DNA of 64,000 bases, from assembly GCF_030690725.1 (NCBI RefSeq), contig NZ_JAUYGD010000001.1, positions 1-64,000 on the forward strand. The letters are read 5' to 3'. Of the stretch, positions 25,928 through 34,439 are shown piece after piece; within the stretch, counting starts at the first letter, position 1, and each line of letters opens with the position of its first letter. Source of the stretch: Pseudomonas sp. Lineage in GTDB: Bacteria; Pseudomonadota; Gammaproteobacteria; Pseudomonadales; Pseudomonadaceae. A model generated the notes under the pieces. That model did not search any database and was not told the DNA's origin. It worked only from the letters and a program-made list of their open reading frames with translations. The position numbers were made by a program, and so were the translations under genes.

Positions 25928-27367
25928 ATGACCGCACAACTGTTTATCGATGGCAGCTGGCAGCCCGCCAGCTGCGCAAGCCGCCTGCCGGTGTTCAACC
26001 CCAGTAACGGCGAGCAGATCGCCAGCGTCGCATGCGCCTCGGCAGCTGATGTCGAGCTGGCGGTGCAGGCCGCGCGCCGCGCCTTCCCGGCCTGGAGCCA
26101 GCGGCCGGCCAGTGAGCGTGCCGAGTACCTGCGCGCCTTCGCCGCAGAGATCGAGGCACGCAGCCCAGCGCTGATCGCGTTGCAGATGCGCAACAGCGGC
26201 AAGCCACGGCATGAGGCCGAGCTTGATATCAGCGACGCCATCGCTACCTTCGCCTACTACGCCGAACTGGCCGACGGCCTGGATGCCCGGCAGAACGCCG
26301 CAGTAAGCCTGCCGGACAATAGCTACCAGGCCTTTACCCGCCTGGAACCACTGGGCGTGGTCGGGCTGATCGTGCCGTGGAACTTCCCTCTGGTGACCAG
26401 CGCCTGGAAGCTCGCCCCGGCCCTGGCGGCGGGTTGCTGCGTAGTGCTTAAACCGTCCGAACTGACCCCGCTGATCGAGCTGCAACTGGGCGAGATCGCC
26501 AGCGCCATCGGCCTGCCGGCGGGGGTGTTCAACCTGCTGCCGGGTGATGCCGCTACCGGCGCAGCGCTGGTTGCTCATCCGCAGATCGCCAAGCTGTCGT
26601 TTACCGGCAGCAATGCGGTGGGGCGCAAGGTGATGCAGGCCGCCGCCACGCGCACAATGCCGGTGGCTCTTGAGCTTGGCGGCAAATCGCCAATCCTGGT
26701 ATTCGCCGACAGCGACCTGGACCAGGCGGTGCAATGGATTATCGCGGGCATCTGCTGGAACGCCGGGCAGATGTGTTCGGCCACCTCGCGCCTGCTGGTC
26801 GAGGACAGCATCGCCGACGCCCTGCTGGACAAGCTGGCCAACGCCATGGCCGCGCTCAAGGTCAGCGACCCGCACAGCGAAGGCTGCGAAATGGGCCCGA
26901 TGACCAGCCAGGCGCAACTGCACAAGGTGCTGGAATATTTCGCCATCGCCGAACAGGAAGGCCTGCAGTGCCTGAGTGGCGCGCGGCAACTGCCGGGGCC
27001 GGGCTGGTTTGTCGCGCCCACGTTGTACGCCGATGTTCCAGCAGAGAGCCGCCTGTGGCGCGAGGAAATCTTCGGCCCGGTGCTCTGCAGCCGACGCTTC
27101 AAAGATGAAGCAGATGCTATTGAGCAAGCCAACGACTGCGACTTCGCCCTGGCCGCCACGGTGGTCAGTGCCGATCGCAAGCGCGCCCTGCGCGTGGCTG
27201 CAGCGCTGGAAGCCGGGCATGTGTGGATCAACTCGGCGCAGGTGATCTACCCGCACACCTCCTGGGGCGGCGGTAAAGCCAGCGGCATCGGCCGCGAGCT
27301 GGGCCCCTGGGGACTGTCAGCGTTTCAGCAGGTCAAGCACATCACCGTGCCCAGCGCGGACAGTTAA
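25928..27367 (+). CDS. NAD(P)-dependent aldehyde dehydrogenase, candidate 4-guanidinobutyraldehyde dehydrogenase
   Basis: This 479-residue enzyme has the NAD-binding PWNFPLVTSAWKLAPALAAG, catalytic base Glu249 in LELGGKSP and nucleophile Cys283 in NAGQMCSATSR. The overall sequence is of the betaine-aldehyde/aminoaldehyde dehydrogenase group. By position downstream of aruI in the same orientation, it could oxidise 4-guanidinobutyraldehyde to 4-guanidinobutyrate, the substrate of GbuA. That role is inferred; in other Pseudomonas a KauB-type enzyme does it. AAGGTG precedes the ATG. Confidence 0.8.
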   Translation: MTAQLFIDGSWQPASCASRLPVFNPSNGEQIASVACASAADVELAVQAARRAFPAWSQRPASERAEYLRAFAAEIEARSPALIALQMRNSGKPRHEAELDISDAIATFAYYAELADGLDARQNAAVSLPDNSYQAFTRLEPLGVVGLIVPWNFPLVTSAWKLAPALAAGCCVVLKPSELTPLIELQLGEIASAIGLPAGVFNLLPGDAATGAALVAHPQIAKLSFTGSNAVGRKVMQAAATRTMPVALELGGKSPILVFADSDLDQAVQWIIAGICWNAGQMCSATSRLLVEDSIADALLDKLANAMAALKVSDPHSEGCEMGPMTSQAQLHKVLEYFAIAEQEGLQCLSGARQLPGPGWFVAPTLYADVPAESRLWREEIFGPVLCSRRFKDEADAIEQANDCDFALAATVVSADRKRALRVAAALEAGHVWINSAQVIYPHTSWGGGKASGIGRELGPWGLSAFQQVKHITVPSADS

Positions 27368-27452
27368 ATCGCAACAACCTGATGGGCGACAACCGCGCGC
27401 TTAAGTCTTTACCATGCGGGCTCTGTCTCAGCGCAACCCATGGAAGCCCTGC

Positions 27453-28526
27453 GTGACTCATCACTATGACCTGCTGTTGATCGGTGCCGGCCACGCCCAC
27501 CTCGGCGTGCTGCGCCGTTGGGCGTTGGTCGAGCGGCCGCCGGGGCGAATCGCCCTGCTCAGTGCCGGGCCGGTGGCTTGGTATTCCGGCATGCTGCCGG
27601 GGCTGCTGGCTGGGCGGCATCGGCCGGAGGATTGTCAGGTCGAGTTGCAGGCGCTGTGCCGGGCGGCCAAGGTCGAGTTGATCATCAGTCCGGTGGAGAG
27701 CCTGTCCGCCGCCCAGCAACAGGTGCAGCTGACCGATGGCCGAACCCTTAACGCCAGCTGGCTGTCGCTAAATGTCGGCGCGCAAGTTTCTGCACCAGCG
27801 CAACAGGGCGATGCCATGCAGCTGTTGGCGGTAAAACCCTTTGCGGAATTTCTCGACGGCTGGCAACAGTGGCAAGCCGCGCCGCAGCCTTTGGCGATTC
27901 TCGGTGGTGGCGCGGCGGGGGTTGAGCTGGCGTTGGCGTTGGCCGGAAAAGTGCCGCAACTGGCGCTGTTCTGCGCCGGGCATCTGCTCGATGGTTTGTC
28001 TGCTGGCGTACGTCTGCGCGCCCTCGGCCATCTGCGCCAGCGCGGCGTGTGGGTGCGCGAGGATTGCCCGATCAGCCGCATCGAGGACGACTGCCTGTTC
28101 AGCGGCGACGAGCCGGTCTGGCGTGGTCAACGCCTGTTGCTGGCCAGCGGCGCCAAGGCCTTTGCCTGGCCGGCACATAGCGGCCTGGGCTGCGATGAGC
28201 AGGGCTTTGTGTTGATCGCACCAACGCTGCAGAGCTACACCCACCCGACAATTTTCGCTGTGGGCGACTGCGCCAGCCTGCCCGGCGCTCGCAAGAGCGG
28301 GGTGTACTCGGTACGCCAGGGCCCGGTGCTGGCCAGCAACCTCAACGCCGCGCTACGGGGTCTGGCGCTCAAGCGCTACCGCCCGCAACGACAGAGCCTG
28401 GCACTGCTCGCCACCGGCGACGGTGGGGCGTTGCTGGACTGGCATGGGCACAGTGCTGGCGGGCGCTTCTACGGGCGTTGGAAGGATTTTCTAGATAAGG
28501 GTTTTATTCAGCGCCATCGGCTCTAA
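27453..28526 (+). CDS. SelD-associated type FAD/NAD(P) oxidoreductase (TIGR03169-like)
   Basis: About 357 residues. The N-terminus LLLIGAGHAHLGVLRRWAL and the following WYSGMLPGLLAG are characteristic of the oxidoreductase domain that in some bacteria is fused in front of selenophosphate synthetase SelD. A second nucleotide-binding site is ILGGGAAGVELALAL, and FAVGDCASLPG is the C-terminal FAD motif. Here it stands alone; no SelD domain follows. The GTG at 27453 has GGAAG before it; an ATG at 27414 is an alternative. Its electron acceptor is unknown; type II NADH dehydrogenases are distant relatives. Confidence 0.75.
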   Translation: MTHHYDLLLIGAGHAHLGVLRRWALVERPPGRIALLSAGPVAWYSGMLPGLLAGRHRPEDCQVELQALCRAAKVELIISPVESLSAAQQQVQLTDGRTLNASWLSLNVGAQVSAPAQQGDAMQLLAVKPFAEFLDGWQQWQAAPQPLAILGGGAAGVELALALAGKVPQLALFCAGHLLDGLSAGVRLRALGHLRQRGVWVREDCPISRIEDDCLFSGDEPVWRGQRLLLASGAKAFAWPAHSGLGCDEQGFVLIAPTLQSYTHPTIFAVGDCASLPGARKSGVYSVRQGPVLASNLNAALRGLALKRYRPQRQSLALLATGDGGALLDWHGHSAGGRFYGRWKDFLDKGFIQRHRL

Positions 28527-28784
28527 ACACGAATCACCTGCGACCAAAGTGCCATGGCCGAATGCCGCCATGGGTGCTCGAATCAACCTCCCACCAAAGG
28601 TTGGCCGCAGGGAGCGTCACCCGCTATGGTCTATAGATTCGCCGACAGCGGCCGATTGCCTACCCAGGCATATCCAGCTGCACGCACTCCAGTTCCAGCA
28701 GGCATGGCCCGCCCACTCCACGGCGGCGCGCCACAGGCAGTTTCTGGTCGTGGTTCGACCAGAATAAAAATAATGAGGTTTGTC

Positions 28785-30356
28785 ATGCGCTCTGCGTTTA
28801 TTACCTATCCCAAGGCCTGCCTGCTGCATGCCATCGGGCTGGCTGGGTTGATGGTGACGTACCAGCAGATCCAGCTGCCCTGGTTTATCAGCATTCCGTC
28901 CTTTCTGCTGCTGGCCCTGTGGCCATGGCTCGGGCCCTGGCAGCGCCAGCATGAAGACCATCCAGCGCCCGCCAATGCGCAGCACGACACGTTCAGCACC
29001 CTCAGCCGGAACCTGTCGCGGCACACCTGTCACAACGCCCTGGCCGCCGCCGAAGTGGCGCATGCCGCGCAGCAGCTGGCCGGCAAACTGCAATCGCAAC
29101 TGAGCGCCACCGAGCAGATCAACCAGGCCGCCGAAGCGATCACCTATACCGAACAGGATAACGCCCAGCGCGCCGAGCAGACCCTGCTGGCGGCGCAGAG
29201 CGTGCGGCAGAACAGCAGCAGCGGGCAGCAGGAACTGCGTCAGGCCATCGAGACCATGCAGCACCTGAGCGCGCAGACTGCCACCAGCCGCGAGCTGATT
29301 GACGGCCTTAGCGCCCGCACCGAGCAGATCGAGAAAGTCACCCAGGTGATCCAGTCGATTGCCAGCCAGACCAACCTGCTGGCGCTGAATGCCGCCATCG
29401 AAGCGGCCCGCGCCGGTGAACTCGGCCGGGGCTTTGCCGTGGTTGCCGATGAGGTGCGCAACCTCGCCGGGCGCACCAGCAGCGCCACCGAGGAAGTCGG
29501 GCAGATCGTCAGCGATATCCGCCAGCAGAGCGCAGCGGTGGTCAGCCATATGCAGCAGCAGGCCGAGCAGCTGACCCTGGCCGCGCAGCAGGTCGAGCAC
29601 ACTGGCGAACAGCTGCAGGGGATTGCCGAACTGGCGGTGGACGTGGAAAGTCAGGTCAGCCAGATCGACACCGGCACCCGACAGAACCACGAACGTCTGG
29701 CCGAGCTCTCGGTGGCGGTCGGCCAGTTGCGCGGCGATGTCGGCGACAGCGAAGGGCAGACTCGCCAGCTCAGCAGCGCCGCCGAACGTTTAGTCGGCCA
29801 GGCGGAAAGCGTCAGCGAACAGCTCGCCGAAGTCGGCCTGGATGACTACCACCAGCGCATCTACGACCTCGCGCGCAGCGCCGCGGCGCAGATTGCCGCG
29901 CAGTTCGAAGCAGACCTGCAGAGCGGCCGGATCAGCGCCAGCGACCTGTTCGACCGCCACTACCAGCCGATTGCCGGCAGCTTCCCGGCCAAGTACAAAA
30001 CACGCTTCGATAGCTACGCCGATCAGGTGCTGCCAGCCATTCAGGAGCCGCTGCTGAGCCAGCACGAAGGTCTGGTCTTCGCCATCGCATGCACCGCCGA
30101 AGGCTACGTGCCGACGCATAACAACGCCTTTAACCACCCACCCTGCGGCGACCGCGCCGTGGACACCCTGAAGAGCCGCAGCAAGCGCCTGTTCAACGAC
30201 CGCACCGGCATCCGCTGTGGCAGCCACCAGAAGCCGCTGCTGCTACAAACCTATATGCGCGACACCGGCGAACTGATGCACGACCTGTCGGTGCCGATCA
30301 TGCTCCAGGGCCGGCACTGGGGTGGCTTACGTCTGGGTTACAAGCCAGAGCCCTGA
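28785..30356 (+). CDS. Methyl-accepting chemotaxis protein
   Basis: The product has 523 residues. Two N-terminal hydrophobic segments (about 12-30 and 35-52) with almost no periplasmic loop are followed directly by the cytoplasmic coiled coil. The signalling tip [20 protein letters not shown] and [14 protein letters not shown] is canonical. There is no HAMP domain. A C-terminal domain of about 150 residues follows, with [25 protein letters not shown] and [21 protein letters not shown], which resembles a sensory domain found after the signalling domain in several Pseudomonas receptors, suggesting cytosolic sensing. GAGG six bases before 28785 selects this start over the ATG at 28773. Confidence 0.85.
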   Translation: MRSAFITYPKACLLHAIGLAGLMVTYQQIQLPWFISIPSFLLLALWPWLGPWQRQHEDHPAPANAQHDTFSTLSRNLSRHTCHNALAAAEVAHAAQQLAGKLQSQLSATEQINQAAEAITYTEQDNAQRAEQTLLAAQSVRQNSSSGQQELRQAIETMQHLSAQTATSRELIDGLSARTEQIEKVTQVIQSIASQTNLLALNAAIEAARAGELGRGFAVVADEVRNLAGRTSSATEEVGQIVSDIRQQSAAVVSHMQQQAEQLTLAAQQVEHTGEQLQGIAELAVDVESQVSQIDTGTRQNHERLAELSVAVGQLRGDVGDSEGQTRQLSSAAERLVGQAESVSEQLAEVGLDDYHQRIYDLARSAAAQIAAQFEADLQSGRISASDLFDRHYQPIAGSFPAKYKTRFDSYADQVLPAIQEPLLSQHEGLVFAIACTAEGYVPTHNNAFNHPPCGDRAVDTLKSRSKRLFNDRTGIRCGSHQKPLLLQTYMRDTGELMHDLSVPIMLQGRHWGGLRLGYKPEP

Positions 30357-30507
30357 GCGCACGCAACACCTCGGCCAGCGGCCGACGGCGTTGCCGCCCA
30401 CATTTCAGGGCGCTCGACCCGACGCAACAATGTTTTGAATTATCGAGTCTGGCTGGGGTTCTTAAGCTGTAGGCCATTTATCGGCCATCCGCCTCCAAGG
30501 ACACCCT

Positions 30508-31191
30508 ATGAAGATCCTGCTGGTACTAACCTCCCACGACCAACTGGGCGACACCGGGCACAAGACCGGTTTCTGGTTGGAAGAGTTCGCCTCGCCCTAT
30601 TACGTGTTCAAGGATGCCGGGGCGCAGCTGACCCTGGCCTCGCCCAAGGGCGGCCAGCCGCCGCTCGATCCGAAAAGTGACGCCGCTGACGCGCAAACGC
30701 CAGCCACCGAACGCTTCAAAGCGGATGCTGCGGCGCAACAGGCGCTGGCCACGACGCTGCCGTTGAGCCAGGTGCAGGCCGATGATTTCGACGCTGTGTT
30801 CTATCCCGGTGGCCATGGCCCGCTGTGGGATCTGGCCGAGGACCGCACCTCCATCGCCCTGATCGAACGCTTCCAGGCGCAGAACAAACCCGTAGCGGCG
30901 GTCTGCCACGCTCCGGGTGTGCTGCGCCATGTAAAAGCGGCCAACGGTAAGCCACTGGTCAGTGGTAAGAAGGTCACCGGTTTCAGCAATAGCGAAGAGG
31001 CCGCGGTGCAACTGACCGAGGTGGTGCCATTTCTGGTGCAGGACATGCTTATCGCCAACGGCGGACACTACTCCAGCGCGAACGACTGGCAAAGCCATGT
31101 GCTGGTCGATGGGCTGCTGATCACCGGGCAGAATCCATCCTCATCGGATGCCACCGCCGAGGCGCTGATCAAGCTGCTGAAAAGCCGCTAA
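30508..31191 (+). CDS. DJ-1/PfpI-family (type 1 glutamine amidotransferase-like) protein
   Basis: The product has 227 residues. The nucleophile elbow is Cys133-His134 in AAVCHAPGVLR, with Glu26 as the acidic partner, and FYPGGHGPLWDL precedes it; this is the Hsp31/YhbO-like branch. Members act as glyoxalase III or protein/nucleotide deglycases, so a role against reactive carbonyls is likely. AAGGA lies six bases before the ATG. It is convergent with the old yellow enzyme gene. Confidence 0.85.
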   Translation: MKILLVLTSHDQLGDTGHKTGFWLEEFASPYYVFKDAGAQLTLASPKGGQPPLDPKSDAADAQTPATERFKADAAAQQALATTLPLSQVQADDFDAVFYPGGHGPLWDLAEDRTSIALIERFQAQNKPVAAVCHAPGVLRHVKAANGKPLVSGKKVTGFSNSEEAAVQLTEVVPFLVQDMLIANGGHYSSANDWQSHVLVDGLLITGQNPSSSDATAEALIKLLKSR

Positions 31192-31270
31192 GCAGCCCGC
31201 ATCTGTCGCAACACAAGCCGTACCGTGAAGAAGGCTGCCTGATCTGGATAAAGACCGGGCATTTTCCCAA

Positions 31271-32500
31271 CTAGCTGCCAGTCGCCATCAGGCGCTTGTA
31301 CTGACGGGTGCGCCGCGCGCTTTTCAGTTGTTCCAGCAGCAGCGCGCGTAGCGGCGAAACCCCGGCGTGGGTGTGCTTGCCCAGGCTGAGCTGACGCAGC
31401 TGGAATTTCACCACCGCCATATAGGCCAGGGAGGCCAGCGCCTTGTGCTTCCAGCGGATCGGCGCCAGCTCGGCGCTGTTGTACTGCCCGGCCTGCCACT
31501 GTTTCGGCAGCGCCGGGTTGATCGCCAAGGCCGTGGCGATCCCGGCCATGGCCACGCCGCTGGCCAATACCTGTTCGACCACTGGCAAACGCCGGATACC
31601 GCCGGTGACCATCACCGGCATGGTCGCCGCAGCGGCGATCTCACCGGCAAACTCGAGAAAGTACGCCTCACGCGCAAGGGTTCGGCCGTCGCGGGCATCG
31701 CCCTGCATGGCCGGGGCTTCGTAGCTGCCGCCGGACAGTTCGACCAGATCAACATCCAGTTCATTGAGCAGTTGCACCACGCGCTTGGCATCGGCCGCAT
31801 CGAAGCCGCCGCGCTGGAAGTCCGCGGAGTTGAGCTTTACCGCCACACAGAAGCTCGGTGCCACCAAGGCGCGTACCGCCTTGACCACTTCCAACAGCAG
31901 CCGCGCGCGGTTTTCCAGGGTGCCGCCCCAACTATCCGTACGCTTGTTGCTGATCGGCGAGAGAAACTGGCTCAGCAGATAACCGTGCGCGGCGTGGATC
32001 TGCACACCGCTAAAGCCAGCCTGTTCGGCCAGCTGCGCGGTACGCGCGAAACGCTGGATCAATGCCTGGATTTCCGCCTCATCCAGCGCCTTGGGCACGG
32101 GGAACATCTTCGACAGGCCGCCCAGCTCCAGGGCTACGGCCGAGGGGGCGACGGTCTGCTGGCCAAGGTTGGCCTGCATCTGCCGGCCAGGGTGGTTGAT
32201 CTGCATCCAGAACTGCGCGCCCTGGGCACGACCGATACGCGCCCACTCGCGGAACTTGTCCAGTTGCCGTTCATCTTCCAGCACCACGCCGCCGGGGCCG
32301 GTCATGGCGCGGCGGTCGACCATCACGTTACCCGTGAGCAGCAAGCCGGCACCGCCCTCGGCCCAGGCCTGATACAGGCGCAGCAGCTCGGCGGACGGGC
32401 CCTGGTTGGCGTCAGCGAGGTTCTCTTCCATCGCCGCCTTGGCGATGCGATTGGTGATGGTCGTACCGTTGGGCAGTTGCAGCGCTTGGAAGGCAGTCAT
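31271..32500 (-). CDS. NADH:flavin oxidoreductase, old yellow enzyme family
   Basis: About 409 residues. An FMN-binding TIM barrel with TNRIAKAAMEENLAD near the start, QINHPGRQ, the HAAHGYLLSQFLSPISNKRTD active-site loop and the phosphate-binding VMVTGGIRR. It reduces activated C=C bonds or related electrophiles. The ATG at 32500 has GGAG six bases before. It is divergent from a MerR gene, with a MerR-type operator between them, so it is probably induced by an electrophile. Confidence 0.88.
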   Translation of the reverse strand: MTAFQALQLPNGTTITNRIAKAAMEENLADANQGPSAELLRLYQAWAEGGAGLLLTGNVMVDRRAMTGPGGVVLEDERQLDKFREWARIGRAQGAQFWMQINHPGRQMQANLGQQTVAPSAVALELGGLSKMFPVPKALDEAEIQALIQRFARTAQLAEQAGFSGVQIHAAHGYLLSQFLSPISNKRTDSWGGTLENRARLLLEVVKAVRALVAPSFCVAVKLNSADFQRGGFDAADAKRVVQLLNELDVDLVELSGGSYEAPAMQGDARDGRTLAREAYFLEFAGEIAAAATMPVMVTGGIRRLPVVEQVLASGVAMAGIATALAINPALPKQWQAGQYNSAELAPIRWKHKALASLAYMAVVKFQLRQLSLGKHTHAGVSPLRALLLEQLKSARRTRQYKRLMATGS

Positions 32501-32537
32501 GGCGTACTCCGGGGTAGCAGGTGAAGCAAGGCTAAGG

Positions 32538-32553
32538 TTAAAGTCAACTTTAA
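32538..32553 (-). promoter_or_regulatory. MerR-type operator/promoter
   Basis: TTAAAGTCAACTTTAA is a perfect 7+7 palindrome with a 2-base centre. On the minus strand it lies between a TTGACC -35 (32557-32552) and TAGCCT (-10) with a 19-base spacer, the over-long spacing characteristic of MerR-activated promoters. It faces the old yellow enzyme gene. Confidence 0.75.
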
Positions 32554-32574
32554 GGTCAATAGCCCGGAGCACAG

Positions 32575-32994
32575 ATGATGAAAATTGGTGAACTGGCCAC
32601 CCGCAGCGGTCTGGCCGCCTCGCGTATTCGCTTCTACGAGGCCAGCGGGCTGATCAACGCCCAGCGTCAGGCCAACGGTTATCGCAGCTACACGGAGCAG
32701 ACACTGCAAACCCTGGGCATTATCAGCTGCGCCCAGCAGGCCGGTTTCAGCCTGGAAGAAATTCGTCGCCTGCTGCCCGATGCCAACCCGCAGGGCTGGG
32801 CGCATGAGCAGATGCTCGACAGCCTGCAACGCAAGGTCATCGAAATCGAGGCGATGCAGCAACGTCTGGCGCAGAACAAAGCGCAGCTGCTCAACATCAT
32901 CGCCACCATCGAGAGCAAACCGGAAGGCATGCCCTGCACGGAAAACGCCGAGCGGGTGCTGGCCAATCTGCGTGACACGCACGCCAGTCAGTAG
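32575..32994 (+). CDS. MerR-family regulator
   Basis: The product has 139 residues (138 if the second ATG is used; GGAG fits both). The N-terminal winged helix MKIGELATRSGLAASRIRFY and EASGLI are typical, then a coiled-coil dimer helix and a short C-terminal tail with a single cysteine (MPCTENAERVL). It is divergent from the flavin oxidoreductase and the operator between them faces that gene. The effector is probably an electrophile or oxidant, inferred from the target. Confidence 0.87.
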   Translation: MMKIGELATRSGLAASRIRFYEASGLINAQRQANGYRSYTEQTLQTLGIISCAQQAGFSLEEIRRLLPDANPQGWAHEQMLDSLQRKVIEIEAMQQRLAQNKAQLLNIIATIESKPEGMPCTENAERVLANLRDTHASQ

Positions 32995-33117
32995 CTCCAT
33001 ACCTGCCGTCTGCTGCGGCGAAAGCGGCTAGCCGCGCGCCTATACTCAAGCCACAGGGGGAATAACTTCAGCACTCCATTGGAGTAGGGGCTGGCACCCA
33101 GCAGGCGGAGGCTTGCC

Positions 33118-34089
33118 ATGTCGAGTCCGCGCGTCGTTCTGCTCGCCCTGCTGCTGGCAGTGGCCGGCTGTGCCAGCAACCCGCCGATTCCGGTAAGCGC
33201 GAGTACCTGGCAGCAGGTCGACCGTGAGATCAGCACAGTGTCACGCAGCGCCGCGCAGCAGGCGCGCGAACATGCCCTGCTGTCGATGGAGCAGTGGATG
33301 GACCTGGTCTACCAGCAGACCGATGAAGAATTTATCCCCTGGTTTTCCGGCTATTGGACCCAGCAGTGGATGAGCGTCAAGGTTTCCTGGTATCGGCTCA
33401 GCAGCGGTGGCGCGAAGGACCCCAGCGTCAAACGCCTGGCCCTGTACCTGCAGGAGCAATACCGCGAGCGCGTGCTGGAACCGGTCGCCGAGACCGACGA
33501 TCCACAGCAGATCATGGCGCGCAGCACCTGGCTGTACATTCAACATCTCGATGAAAACCTGCCGCGAATTGCCCAGCAATATGACCTGCCGCGCGAGCAG
33601 TTTCACCAGCGCCTCAAGGCCATTCCGGCGATCACCCAGGCACCCGGCGCATCGCTGTATGAACTGCTGCACACCAAGCCACTGGCCAAGTTGCCGGCCT
33701 ATAGCGCCTTTATCGAACGCATCCGCAACGCCCCACGCGGCCTCGGCGACTGGTCGGCGGACCCAGGCATCTCCGACGTGGCGCAACAGACCAGTGAGCG
33801 CCTGGTCGAAGACCTCGCGGTCAGCGGCGCGGCCGGTGCCGTGTCGGCGTTGATCGGCGGCCCGGCCGGCACCACCGTGTCCCTTGGCGTGGCGCTGTTT
33901 ACCGCCGTCTCGCGGGAAAACGCGCGACCGGCCAGCGAGGCGCACTTGCGCAAGAACCTCAACGCCGCCTTCGATGATGAGTGGCTGGGGCTGATGCGCA
34001 GCACCGAGCACGGCGTGCTGGCCGGCGTGCATCAGCTGTCCGGGCAGATCGAGCGGGGCCTCTTGGTGCCGTTTCGCTATCAACCATAG
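33118..34089 (+). CDS. Predicted lipoprotein
   Basis: The product has 323 residues. The signal peptide MSSPRVVLLALLLAVAGC has the lipobox VAGC. The mature part is mostly helical, with WMDLVYQQTDEEFIPWFSGY, and a hydrophobic glycine-rich stretch near 235-260 (SGAAGAVSALIGGPAGTTVS) that could insert in or contact a membrane. I do not recognise a named domain. GGAGG lies before the ATG. Neighbours give no functional hint. Confidence 0.65.
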   Translation: MSSPRVVLLALLLAVAGCASNPPIPVSASTWQQVDREISTVSRSAAQQAREHALLSMEQWMDLVYQQTDEEFIPWFSGYWTQQWMSVKVSWYRLSSGGAKDPSVKRLALYLQEQYRERVLEPVAETDDPQQIMARSTWLYIQHLDENLPRIAQQYDLPREQFHQRLKAIPAITQAPGASLYELLHTKPLAKLPAYSAFIERIRNAPRGLGDWSADPGISDVAQQTSERLVEDLAVSGAAGAVSALIGGPAGTTVSLGVALFTAVSRENARPASEAHLRKNLNAAFDDEWLGLMRSTEHGVLAGVHQLSGQIERGLLVPFRYQP

Positions 34090-34439
34090 GCCTGCCCGTG
34101 CCCATGATTGTTTAGCCAGCAGCAATCTGAATATGTGAAAAACACGATTTAACCAACAGTCGCCGGCGTGCGAGTCTGCCGGCATGAGTGAACCGATAGC
34201 CAATCTGCGCCGCGTCTTCCGCTTCTGCCTGTGCAAGGCCGAGGGACGTTTCGGCATTGATCGGCTCAGCCCGCTGTTACCGGAAATCCTCGCCTTCTGG
34301 GCCCTGTGGCATTGCCGCCACGCACGCCCGCCGGATGCCCTGGCCGCACGCCACTGATCGCCCCGCAGCCAGCAGCCCTGGCTGCCGTCGCTGAGCCAGC
34401 CTGGCTCATGCCCTGCCAGCCGCACCCAGGAACCCTCTT
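34090..34439. other. Intergenic region with one possible small gene
   Basis: Of these 350 bases, 34184-34357 may encode a 57-residue protein. The remainder holds AGGA before the ATG at 34440 and nothing else I recognise. Confidence 0.4.
34184..34357 (+). CDS. Possible small hypothetical protein (57 aa)
   Basis: An ATG-initiated frame starts MSEPIANLRRVFRF and ends DALAARH. Third codon positions are mostly G or C, as in real genes here. It contains cysteines and several histidines (LWHCRHARPP). No clear ribosome-binding site is present. It may be a real small gene or chance. Confidence 0.35.
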   Translation: MSEPIANLRRVFRFCLCKAEGRFGIDRLSPLLPEILAFWALWHCRHARPPDALAARH

